This document shows positions 43,774 to 54,315 of a DNA stretch of 64,000 nucleotides, one piece after another. The translations under genes and the position numbers were made by a program. Location: assembly GCF_000715075.1 (NCBI RefSeq), contig NC_134081.1, forward strand, positions 108,302,108 to 108,366,107, in the 5' to 3' direction. The notes below the pieces were generated by a model, which saw nothing but the letters and a program-made list of their open reading frames with translations, had not been told where the DNA came from and did not search any database. Within the stretch, counting starts at the first letter, position 1. Each line of letters starts with the position of its first letter. This DNA comes from Nicotiana tabacum. Taxonomy: Eukaryota > Streptophyta > Magnoliopsida > Solanales > Solanaceae.

Positions 43774-46700
43774 TGACACGACCCAATTTTCCCTCCGTTG
43801 GGTATCGTGATGGCACCTAGTCTTAGGGACTAGGTAAGCCTAACAATAATTAAAACAACAACATTATTTAAATAGAATCCCTTAAATTCCCAAAACCGGT
43901 AGTACAAGTCATAAGCTCTGCAGAGTGTTTGCTAGAAAACTCTAAGTACAACTGTCCAGAAATAAGAATAAACAGTGCAAAACAAAAACTGGAAGGTGAC
44001 TCTGAAGTCTGCGAACGCAGCAACAGTTTACCTTGAGTCTCCACAGCAACAATCCACACAACTAGCTAACAAACAAGTACCTGGATCTGCACAAAATTGT
44101 GCAGAAGAGTAGTATGAGCACACCACAGCGGTGCACAGTAAGTATCAAGACTAACCTCGGTGAAGTAGTGACAAGGAATAGTCAAGACACCCACTGGTCT
44201 AATAAACCGAACATACATAAGTACATGAATAACAGAAGTATGATGTCTACATAAAGACTATGCAATATGGCTCACAATACAGTAATGGCATTAAAGCAAG
44301 AAACAACAAGTATCAGTGGAATATCATGAAAATGACGCAGACAAAGTGAATGGAACACAACCTAAATCCTGAATCACGAATACAACAAGGACAAGTAATA
44401 ACTTAGTAATTACAACCGCTTTTACATCAGGTTTTAGTCAACAACTCCACGAGGTACCGAACCTCGGACAATTCAGAACTCACAGGTCTCAATACTTGAA
44501 CCCTAACACTTGGCATCCTGTGCCCTTATAACACCTCATAACCACACTGATGACTCACGTGCCAATAGAGCCATTCTCACATAGAAGACAAGTAAACAAG
44601 GGTGAGCATCTATGCTTAACAATATCAAGAACACCTCTTATCTGATAAGAGTGCTTAACTACGTGTATGCTTGTATAAGTGTCCTAACATAGTCCATACC
44701 ATCAAATAAGCATAAGGAAGAAGAAGAGCGAACAACACGTAGAATATTTTCTCGCAGCTTTCACAAGATAAAGCTCACACAGGTACGTATACCACTACAC
44801 AAATATGAACAACAAGAATGCCCCACAGGCTCTAAATCATCACAAATCAATCCCTGACACAACCCACCTTGTCTCGCCACGTGTGCAATAGTAAAATAAA
44901 TGCCCGCCTTGTCTCGCCACACGTGCATAATAATGTTCCCACCTTGTCTCGCCACATGTGCATAATAATATTCCCACATTGTCTCGCCACATGTGCAAAT
45001 ATCAATAGTAACAAAAGCACGACAGAAACTTTGTGCAATCCCATAATAACAACTGCACGACAGAAACCTCGTGCATCACAATAACAAATACATCAACAAT
45101 GGAAATAATACAAAGTACGACAAGTAAATCAACTCAAGAACTTTTAAATCACAAGAAAATGTGGGACAAAATCATAAGGAATAACCACAGTCTGAAATGC
45201 TAGGCGTAAAGCGAACAACTCAACAAAGCGAAAACTAAGGTGTAGCAATGAATCCCATATTATACACTTCAACAACAGGGAAGCTAACACGAATCCAATA
45301 ATGCCAAATAAAACAAGCCGACTAAGATATAGGATATCTACTTCTTTTAAGGTTGAGGGAATTACGAAGGATATTCAACAATTCAATTAAGGATGACAGC
45401 GGAAAAATAATCATAACCTCAATTAAGACTGAATAATTATGTGATGAAATAATATAAATTCCAAATAAAGATAAGCAGTTATAAAAAGATAGCATGACTA
45501 TAAAAGAGATAACAGTTCCAATTAAGGCACATATGAATCAAGTAACGATAATAGTGGATCATGAAGCATTTTTTTCTAATTAAGCAGGTAGATGTGAATC
45601 TAGTAATTAAGATATACAATCATAACAAGAACAATTGCATATTCAATGAATACAAGGACCTAAGAACCCTAAAAGGCTAACTTTCCACAAATAAAGCCGT
45701 GCACGCACTCGTCACCTCGTGCACACGGGCTACAATCAACATAAAAGACTCAAATCCTAAGGGGAAAATTCCCACACAAGGTTAGGCAAGATACTTACCT
45801 CGAACCAAGCTCAAAAAGTCCGTAAGAATGCCCTTTCCTCAATTATCTGACTCCAAATGGTCCAAATCTAACCAAACACAATTGCATATCTTGAATACAA
45901 TGATAATAGACTCATCCAATTAATGAAATCAATATTTTAACAAAAATTCCGAAATTTGCCCTAAAAAATCAACCGAGGCCCACGTCTCGGAATCGGGTAA
46001 AAATCGCAAAATAAGAACACCCATTCACTCACGAGTCCAACCATATAAGAAATACTCAAATCCGACCACCAAATCCCCTTTCAAATCTCGAAATCTTTAT
46101 TGAAGAAGTTCTTCTAATTTTTCCCAATTTCAACCCCAAAAATCTGAAACTAAATGGAGAAAACAACTATAGATTAATGCAATAAAACCGAATTCGAGTA
46201 AGAAATCATTACCCACAAGATTCCTCTGAAAATCCCCCAATGAATCGCCTTCTCCCGAGGTCAAAATAAAAAATGGAGGGAAAATGAAATAACCCTCGAT
46301 TCCAACCCCTTTCTGCCCAGCGATCCTCGCACCTGCGATTATTTCTTGCACCTGCGCCTACCGCACCTGCGATCTAACCAGTCGCACCTGCGGAAGTCAC
46401 TAACTCCCACATTATCCACACCTGCAGAGAATTTGTGCGCATATGCGGGCATCGCAGATGCGGAACTTCCTCGCACCTGCGACCCTAGGACAACTCTCAA
46501 ATTCTCGCATCTGCGCTTCCATCTCCGCACGTGTGAGTATGCTGATGCGCACAAATTCTCCGCACCTGGGAGACAGCCAAGTCCAGCTCTTCCCGCACCT
46601 GCGCCTCATTCTTCGCACCTGCGCCCAGGGTCCGCAGGTGCGATTACACCAGAACTCAGACCTCCCCAAAACCATGGAAATCATCTGCAACTCGTCCGAA

Positions 46701-47329
46701 AAACACTCGGGGCCCTCGGAACCCCGTCCAAACCCACCAACAAGTTCTATACCCTAACACAGACCCGCTCGAGGTCTTAAATCACATCAAATAACGTCAA
46801 AACTACGAATCTCACCATGAATCGAACTTATAAATTTCAAATCTTTCAACTTCTAAAACCCGTGCCGAAACCTACCAATCAACCTAGAATGACGTCGAAT
46901 TTTGTAGGCAAGTCCCAAATAACATAACGAAGCTGTTCCAACTCTCGAAATTGCATTCTGACTCCGATATCAAAAAGTCCACTTCCGGTTCGAATCTCCA
47001 AAAATTCAACTTTTTCCATTTCAAGCCTAAATTAGATACAGACCTCGGATTTACAGTCCGGACATACTTTTAAGTCCAAAATTACCCAACGGAGCTAATA
47101 GAACCGACAGAACTCCATTCCGGAGTGGTCTTCATATAGTTCTGACTACGGTCAAAATCCTAAGATTTAAGCTTCCGTTTTAGGGACTAAGTATCCCAAA
47201 TCACTCCAAATCATCCGGTAACTGAAATCAACCACGCACGCAAGTCAAGGAACATAATACGAAGCTACTCAAGGCCTTATGCCTCCGTATGGGACTTAAA
47301 TTCTCAAAACGAACAGCTGGGTCGTTACA
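43774..47329 (-). repeat. Element 4 5' LTR
   Basis: Starts TGACACGACCC on the + strand and ends GGGTCGTTACA. Minus-strand signals are CTGGGCAG (46313-46320), the CpG patch (46320-46650), donor-like sites near 46207 and 45793-45801, an AGGTGAC hairpin with stem GTGCAC (45699-45728), a 35-bp array (44869-45010), and an acceptor-like GTGCAG-ATCCAGG (44081-44093). Confidence 0.95.
46320..46650. repeat. CpG-rich CGCACCTGCG patch, element 4 5' LTR
   Basis: Recurring CGCACCTGCG, TCGCATCTGCG and GTCCGCAGGTGCG words. The paired copy is at 40115-40460. The apparent 100-144 codon frames here are repeat artefacts. Confidence 0.8.
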
Positions 47330-47334
47330 ATCGC

Positions 47335-48055
47335 GTACCACCGGAACAGAATCAATGACAGGAGTCTTTGCACTAACATCCCTCACAATAGACAAATATG
47401 ATAGGCAACCCTTCCCAACCATACGCCGAGCCTTCAAATATGAAATCACCCTACTTGGTACATAATCTACAGAACCGCTCCACTCAACCCTCGGATATCC
47501 CGGCATAGCCAGCGTCACCGTCTTAGCATGACAATCTAGAATAGCATGACATGGAGATAACCAATCCATACCCAATATCACATCAAAGTCAACCATACTG
47601 AGCAGCAAAAGGTCCACTTGGGTCTCCAGACCCCCTATAGTTGCCACACATGACCGATATACGCAGTCCATAACAATAGTATCGCCCACAGGAGTAGATA
47701 CATGAACAGAAGAAACTAGAGACTCATGGGGAAACATACGAGGAAAATGGGCGAAATACGAGGAAACATATGATTACGTAGAACCAGGGTCGAATAATAT
47801 TGAGGCATCTCTATGACAAACTGAGACAATACCTGTAATAATAGCATCTGAAGTAATAGCATCTGGTCTGGCAGGGAGGGCATAGAAACGGGCCTGCCCA
47901 CCCCCTAATCTACCTCCCCTTCTAGGGCGACCCCTAGCTGACTGGCCTCCACCCCGAGCTGACTGGGCGGGTGATGAAATAACTGGTGCTGAAGTCGGAG
48001 GCTGACTCCTCTGCTGAGATAGACCTCCATGATGATGAGTAAAATTCCTCCACAT
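47335..48055 (-). pseudogene. pol: Protease region of element 3
   Basis: Minus strand. After the gag knuckle the frame runs through a Gly-Arg rich linker to ILFDPGSTYSYVS (catalytic Asp at 47790-47792). A frameshift near 47730 follows, then HVSTPVGDTIVMDCVYRS, VILGMDWLSPCHAILDCHAK and SYLKARRMVGKGCLSYL. The frame is interrupted at VPVVRD by element 4 and resumes on the other side at 37605 with DVFPADLSGMP. Sequence around the catalytic motif is intact. Confidence 0.92.
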
Positions 48056-49378
48056 ATGCCCAAACTCCCCACACTCAAAACAACTCCCTGGTGCTGGTGG
48101 CGCGAACTGAAGGGAACCCCTAGCACCGAGATAGCTGGTAGAAGAACCTGGCTTGGAACAGCCCTAAACAGGTGGAGCACGGGATGAACTCTTAGCTGGA
48201 AGGGCACTAAGTGATGAGTGTCCCTAATGAGAACTGTGAGAACCATGGCCAGATGATGCACCACGGTGAAATAGCCGAGCTGACTGAGCCTGTCTGAAAT
48301 GAAGACCTCTACCGTGCTGGAACTGACCCCCAAAAGGAGCACCGCTGAATCCACCCTGACCACGAGGCCTTTTGGCCTCCCTCTCAACCCTCTCCTGACT
48401 GCGAACCATCTAAATCTGCCGAGCAATGTCGACAACCTCATCAAAAGTAGCACCCGAAACACACTATCTGGTCCTGAGCAACTGTAGTTGATAAGTGAGA
48501 CCATCAATAAACCTCATGATTTTCTCCCTGTCCTTGGGAACCAACCAGAAAGCATGACGTGCCAACTCAGAGAATTGCATCTCATACTGTGTCACAAACA
48601 TATCACCCTAGCAAAGCCGCTCAAACTGTCTACGCAGCTCCTCTCTACGGGATCGAGGCATGAACTTCTCCAAAAAGACCACGGAGAACTGCTGCCAAGT
48701 AAGGGGTGCCGCGCCAAAAGGCCTACGCCTCTCGTAAGTCCCCCACCATCTGAGTACAGCCCCAGAAAACTGAAAAGTAGTGAAGGAGACCCCACAAGTC
48801 GCTAGAATACCAGCAGTACGAAGTATCCTCTAACACCTGTCCAAAAAGTCCTGAGCATCCTCTCTCTCTGTGCCACTGAAAGGTGGTGGCTGAAGTTTCC
48901 CAAACCTCTCCAACCTACGTTGATCATCCTCAAGCATAGCAGGAACCACATAATCCTAAGCAACTACAACCGGCTGGGCTGGTGGTGCCCCCGGTGTCTG
49001 GAGTCCCTGAACAACCTGCCCGGGTGTGCGAGCTATAGGAGTCTGAGTGCCTGTGCCTCCCCCAGCCTGAGATGTGGCAGCAGCCGCCGAGATAGAGACT
49101 GCCTGAGCAAGGCCGGTACACGCTATCAGAATTTGAGCTAGGGCCTCCTGAAGGCCTGAAATCACAATAGGCACAGGTGGTGCCTGAGCTGGTACATCAA
49201 CAACTGGAACCTGGTCTTGACTTGGGACAACTGGTGGATCTGCAGGTATTGCCCCAGTTGTTGTACGGGTTGCACCTCTGCCCCTATCACGGCCACTACT
49301 GCGGCCTCGCCTCTCGCGGTACTGGCTGGTGGTACTGGTGGCTGGCCCTCCTGACCGGTAGCACGCATCCTCACTATC
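48045..49378 (-). pseudogene. gag: gag of element 3 (broken)
   Basis: Minus strand. The expected start at 49378 is ATA where element 1 has ATG. The next in-frame ATG is 49368. The N-terminus is Pro/Arg/Gly rich, then LQEALAQILIACTGLAQAVS, a stop near 48956, then LERFGKLQPPPFSGTEREDAQDF. TAG codons lie at CAG positions (for example near 48832 and 48610). Further on are FLEKFMPRSRREELRRQFE and LARHAFWLVPKDREKIMRFI. The knuckle at 48080-48045 reads CFECGEFGHMWRNF, with Phe where the final Cys belongs. Confidence 0.9.
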
Positions 49379-49560
49379 TGTGAGAGAATGAAACAACAGA
49401 TGTTTAGTTACTAGAATCAACAGATTCGCATGACAAGAATTCAAGAATGTGGAATTTTCCTGAAGGTTCTGCAGCCTCTCGAAGATAAGTACATACATCT
49501 CCGTACCGATTCGCAAGATCCTACTAAACCAGCTCATGACTCGTGAGACCTATGTAACCT

Positions 49561-52482
49561 AGACACGGCCCAAACTAACCCCTGTCGTGATGGCGCCTAT
49601 CGTGGAACTAGGCAAGCCGACTCATTTCCAAAACAAATCGATATTTTCATTTCAAAGATAATTTCAATGCTATTTAACATAAAAACCTTTATAAAAGAGT
49701 TCAAATCAAAACAAAAGTACAGAAAAGAAAAGCCCGACATCAGGGCGTCACCAATCATGAGCAACTACTACCATTTGTCTGACAATATCAAGACAAACAT
49801 AGTCTGGAAAATAACTAAATACAACTAAAGGAAGATAAGAGGGAGAAAAGCAGGGGCTGCGATCACCAAGCAGCTATCTTGCTATCCCCGACAAAATCTG
49901 CAACCAGAATAATCAACAACCGCTACTGTGTCTAACTACACCTGGATCCGCACAAAAGGTGCAGGGAGTAACGTGAGTACGCCAACTCAGTAAGTAACAA
50001 CAAAAAAAGGACTGAGCAGTAGTGACGAGCAATAAAGCATAAAAAGTTCATATCATGAAATCTCAATAAAATACCACATGATTTTAAAATCAGGATTTGA
50101 ATCAAAAGTTATCTTTTAAACTGAGTTCCAGTAAAATCATTTAAAGATATTATTCAACAGTTTTCAAACAGAGGCTAAATGCAAAGGTGAGAAATAAATG
50201 ATGAAATCATAAATAGCCCTACGGGAAAACATCACTCATATACAGCCCCTCGGGCAAACCTCACAGTCACTCATGCCACTCGGGCATACCTCACAATCAC
50301 TCATGCCTCTCAGTCACTCAGCATAAGGCACTTAGCACTCGCACTCAGTAGGTACCTGCGCTCACTGGGGGTGCGTACAGACTGCGGAGGGGCTCCTTCA
50401 GCCCAAGTGCTATATCAAGCCAAATCATGACATAAATCACTTAGGCCATCGGCCTATATCGGGCATGTTGTGGCGTGCAGCCTGATCCCATAAATATCCT
50501 CACAAATCAGGCCCTCGGCCTCACTCAGTCATAAACCTCTCAAGCCACTCGGGCATTTCAGTAAAAACAGGGCATTCGGCCCAAAACAACATTTATATGC
50601 ATCAAAATAGAGTCATAAAACTGAGTTATGCAGTAAACAAGTATAACCATGACTGAGTATAGATTTTCAATTGAAAACAATGAGAGGATAGTAAGAAAAG
50701 CCCCCTAAGGGTCCAAACAGCATTGGCACAAGGCCCAAACATGGCATTCAGCCCAATTTACAGAAACTCTTTCTAAAACATATAAGTATCATATAATTTC
50801 CACAAAATAAGAAACTTTACAGTTGCTACGGGACGGACCAAGTCAAAATCCCCAACAGTGCATGCCCACACGCCTGTCACCCTGCATGTGCGTCACCTCG
50901 AAATAGTAGAATGATACAAAAATCCGGGGTTTCATACCCTCGGGACTAGATTTACAATCATTATTTACCTCAAACCGGTCAAATCTCTACCCCGTAATGC
51001 TCTTGCCTTTGTACTCGGCCTTCAAATGCTCCGAATCTATTCACAATCGGTACAATACCATCAATACAAGCTAATGGAATGAATTCCATAAGAAAAGCTA
51101 TAAAATTAGACCAAAACCCAAAATTGTCTCAAACCCGGCCCCCGGGCCCACGTATCAAAATCCGACAAAATTTACAAAACTAGAAATCTCATTCACTCAC
51201 GAGTCTAACCATACCAAATTCATCAAAATCCGACGTCATTTGGTCCTTCAAATCCTTAAATTATTTCTCCAAATATCCTAAGCCCTAACCCCTCATTTTC
51301 ACTAATTACATGATTAAACAACATGAAATCACCATATATACAAGTATTAGGGCTCAAGCAACTTACTTCACTGATAGCCCTTGAATCACCCTTCAAAATT
51401 CACTCAAAATCTCCAAAAACCAACTTGAAAATGGTGGAAATGAACCAAATTCGCGAAGGGTTCTATTTATGGTTTCTGCCCAGGTTTTTCGTATCTGCAG
51501 ACAATTTCATGCTTTTGCGCCACCGCACCAGCTGAAAATCCAACGCAGGTGCGGAATTCACTTAGGAGCCCAGGTTCCGCATCTGCGGTCCAAAACCCCG
51601 TGCCTGCGAAGGCGCACCTGTGCGTTTCCTCCGCTTCTGCGAAGCCTGCCCAACGACCTCCTTTCCGCATATGTGCCCCAGGTCTCCCACCTGCGGGCTC
51701 GCAGATGCGTCCTCCCGCTCACACCTGCGCATCCTGCCTAGCCCAGCACTGCCCGCTCCTGCGGACTTCCCATGCATACCAGCGGCCTCGCACCTACGAT
51801 TCTTCCTTCCGCAGGTGCGGAAATAGCAGAAGCAGCAGCTTCAGCTGCATTTTCCAACTTCGACAAATCCGTTAACCACCCAGAATCACCCCGAGGCCCT
51901 CGGGACCTCAACCAAAAATATCAATAAGTCATATATCAACATAAAAACTTATCGAACCTTCGAATCACTCAAAACAACATCCAAATACCAAATTACCCTC
52001 GGATTCAAGCCTAAGAACTTCTAAAATTCCAAATTCGGCAACTGATGCCGAAACCAACCAAACCACGTCTGAATGATACTACGAACCTACTCCAACTTCC
52101 AGAATTGCATTCCGACCCTGATATCAAATTTTCCACTGCCGACCGAAAATTGCCAAATTTCCAATTTCTCCAATTCAAGCCTAATTCTACCATGAACCTC
52201 CAAATTTCATTCCGGACGCGCTCATAAGTTCAAAATCTCCTAATGGAGCTAACAGAATCGTCAGAATTAAATTCCGAGATTGTTTACATAAAAGTCAACA
52301 TCCAGTTGACCTTTCCAACTTAAGGTTCTAAATAAGAGACTAAGTGTCTCATTCCACTCCGAAACCACTCCGGACCCGAAACAACTAACCTGGTATATCA
52401 TAATATAGCTTAAGAGCGTAAAAGAAACATAAATGGGGGAAACGGGGCTATAACTCCCGAAACGATCGGCCGAGTCGATACA
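49561..52482 (-). repeat. Element 3 5' LTR
   Basis: Partner of 31800-34656. The right end is GAGTCGATACA at 52482, followed by cagat. The left end is eroded (GACACGGCCC), and the primer site that should lie beside it is deleted. Minus-strand signals are CTGGGCAG (51475-51482), CATAAATAG (about 51463-51472), a CpG patch (51480-51825), donor-like sites at about 51361 and 50963, an acceptor-like site near 49940, and a 32-bp repeat (about 50235-50310). Confidence 0.93.
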
Positions 52483-52487
52483 CAGAT

Positions 52488-52874
52488 ATACCTCGAAATC
52501 TCCGTGCACATGTAACTCACTAAAGTCGGGGCTGATAAAGAGTATATGGAACTGCATAAAAAGATGTGCAAAAGTATAGTATGAGTACACCACAGCGGTA
52601 CCCAGTAAGTGCCAAGCCTAACCTCGGTAGAGTAGTGACGAGGTCAGGTCAGGCCGTACTGGAAAAAAATAAATAATGGCATAGTAAAATAATTAACAAT
52701 ATAATAGATAAAATGACAATGAAAATGAATCAAGTAGTATGTCACCATTTAAGTACACCAAATAATGGCAACTAATACCTCGTGGAAAACAAAACTGAAT
52801 TCTTTTCAACTTTAAGAAAATCACAACAATAATCAAAGGCAACCGCGGCCATAAATCAATATCAACAAGGGCAC
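52488..52874 (+). repeat. LTR fragment A, right piece
   Basis: Resumes the + oriented LTR from 31799 (CAGATATACCTCG onward), matching about 15475-15860 of the element 2 LTR, up to CAACAAGGGCAC. There it joins the oppositely oriented fragment B. The LTR's own 3' part is missing. Confidence 0.85.
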
Positions 52875-53477
52875 TCCAAATTCTTATGAAATTGATTATT
52901 GGAGCGCTTGAGGTGCAAATTGTGATATATTGTGATGTTGATACGCATGCGGTGGTATAAGGTCTGGGTATTGTAACACAGGCGGTAAGATAAGGGTGCC
53001 TTGATATGCGTGGCTAGTAGGGGGAACTACTTGAAGTCATGTGGTGTGATAAGGATGGCTAAAACGCGGGATGCTATTTTGGAAAAAATATTTTCTTTAA
53101 AATAAATTGTGATGGCTCCCGCTGTGAGATAAGAAAATAAGATATTGTGAATTTATTTATGATTTGGGACTACGAGGCGGTACCTCGGGAGTGCCCTTGT
53201 TGATATTGATTTATGGCTGCAGTTGTCTTTGATTATTTGTTATGATTTTCTTAAAGTTGAAAGGAATTCTGTTTTGATTCCACGAGATATTATTTGCCAT
53301 TATTTTGTGTAATTAAATGGTGACATGCTACTTGATTCATTTCCATTATCATTTTATTTTATTATATTGTTAAACATTTTACCATGCAATTATTATTTTC
53401 CAGTAGGGTCTGACCTGACCCCGTCACTACTCTACCGAGGTTAGGCTTGGCACTTACTGGGTACCGCTGTGGTGTAC
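52875..53477 (-). repeat. LTR fragment B, left piece (inverted relative to A)
   Basis: Reverse-complement of the same LTR family. GGGAGTGCCCTTGTTGATAT (about 53187-53206) mirrors fragment A's end, and GACCTGACC...CACTACTCTACCGAGG mirrors about 52620-52650. It is cut at tgtac (53473-53477) by the LARD-like element and ends at 60569-60895. Confidence 0.85.
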
Positions 53478-54315
53478 TGTCACGACCCAAAATTCATTAG
53501 TCGTGATGGCACCTAACCCAACCCTCTAGTTAAGCCAACTAATAACAATCCAATTCCACTAATATTAATAAGACAATTAAACAAAAGGAATTATCAAAAT
53601 CTTATACATTCCCCTAGAACTGGTAGTACATATCATGAGCTTCTAAGAATAGAATTTACAAAGCTAATATGAAGTAAATACATCTTCTGTTTGAAAAGTA
53701 CATAAACAGAGTTTTTATAAATCTAAGGCTATCATGAACAAGAGGCGGCTACAACAGGAACGCAGGTACATCTTCAAATCCGGCAACCATCGAGCACAAC
53801 AACAACAACAACCAATATATGCACGCAATGTGTAGAAGTGTAGAATTAGTACAACCGACCCTATGTACTGAGTAAGTGACGAGCTAGAACATAGGTCGGG
53901 TCCAACACCAATAACCAATAGCAGTTCATAGCAACATAAAGCATATAAATAAGAAAGTAACTCAGAGATAAAAATGCTCAGCGTTTTCACAGTTTTCCGA
54001 AAATAGTTCCATTTTTCAAGAATATCAGTGAAAAATCAAATCCTTTACCGAAATCGTCGTAAAATATGAGATAGTTTGAAAACTGTAAATTTTTCCAAAA
54101 ATCCTTTCCACAATAAATTAGATGTTTCGTTTTCTTTCCAAATAGCAAGTGTGAAATACCTCTCTATGCCCACATATCAATGTGTGTAAAAAGTCATGTA
54201 TGACGTGATACCGTACAGCATGAGAAAAAATGCATCTCTATGCCTGTATGTCATATGTGCATGCTAATGCCATGTATCTCAGAGATGAATCATGTACTCA
54301 CACTATCAGAGTACT
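53478..54315 (-). repeat. Truncated 3' LTR of LARD-like element
   Basis: Matches the first 850 bp of 57633-60568 up to CAGAGTACT (54315), then switches to internal sequence, so about 2.1 kb of LTR and the polypurine tract are deleted. A short segment (AACCTAACCTTAGG, partner about 58035) is missing near 53875. Confidence 0.92.

Larger units (their letters stand above)
37611..47329 (-). mobile_element. Element 4: gag-only Ty3/gypsy derivative nested in element 3 pol
   Basis: Flanked by atcgc at 37606-37610 and 47330-47334. LTRs are 37611-41133 (3.5 kb) and 43774-47329 (3.6 kb), and the internal region is only 2.6 kb. On the minus strand: 5' LTR, perfect primer site (43760-43771), gag remnant (43575 to about 42280), about 1.1 kb without recognisable coding, then 3' LTR. 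No protease, RT, RNase H or integrase motif was found, so it depended on another element. It lies exactly between protease and RT of element 3. The first base is A where T is expected. Confidence 0.93.
31800..52482 (-). mobile_element. Element 3: full-length Ty3/gypsy chromovirus, dead, hosting element 4
   Basis: Flanked by cagat at 31795-31799 and 52483-52487. On the minus strand: 5' LTR (52482 to about 49561), leader, gag, protease, [element 4 insertion 37611-47329 plus duplication], RT, RNase H, integrase, chromodomain-like tail, polypurine tract and 3' LTR (34656-31800). Without element 4 it is about 11 kb. The LTRs differ by a deletion of roughly 150 bp near 31880. The primer site is lost. 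Numerous stops include many CAG to TAG. Confidence 0.95.

Noticed and set aside
46346..46780. Open frames of 92-144 codons on both strands in the CGCACCTGCG patches (also at 3375, 33692, 40238 and 51549)
   Set aside because: CpG-rich repeats suppress stops in several frames at once. The products are repeat-word translations and change between LTR copies.
47905..48507. 200-codon minus-strand frame
   Set aside because: It overlaps element 3 gag in another frame. The gag frame carries the conserved capsid and zinc-knuckle words, and this one does not.
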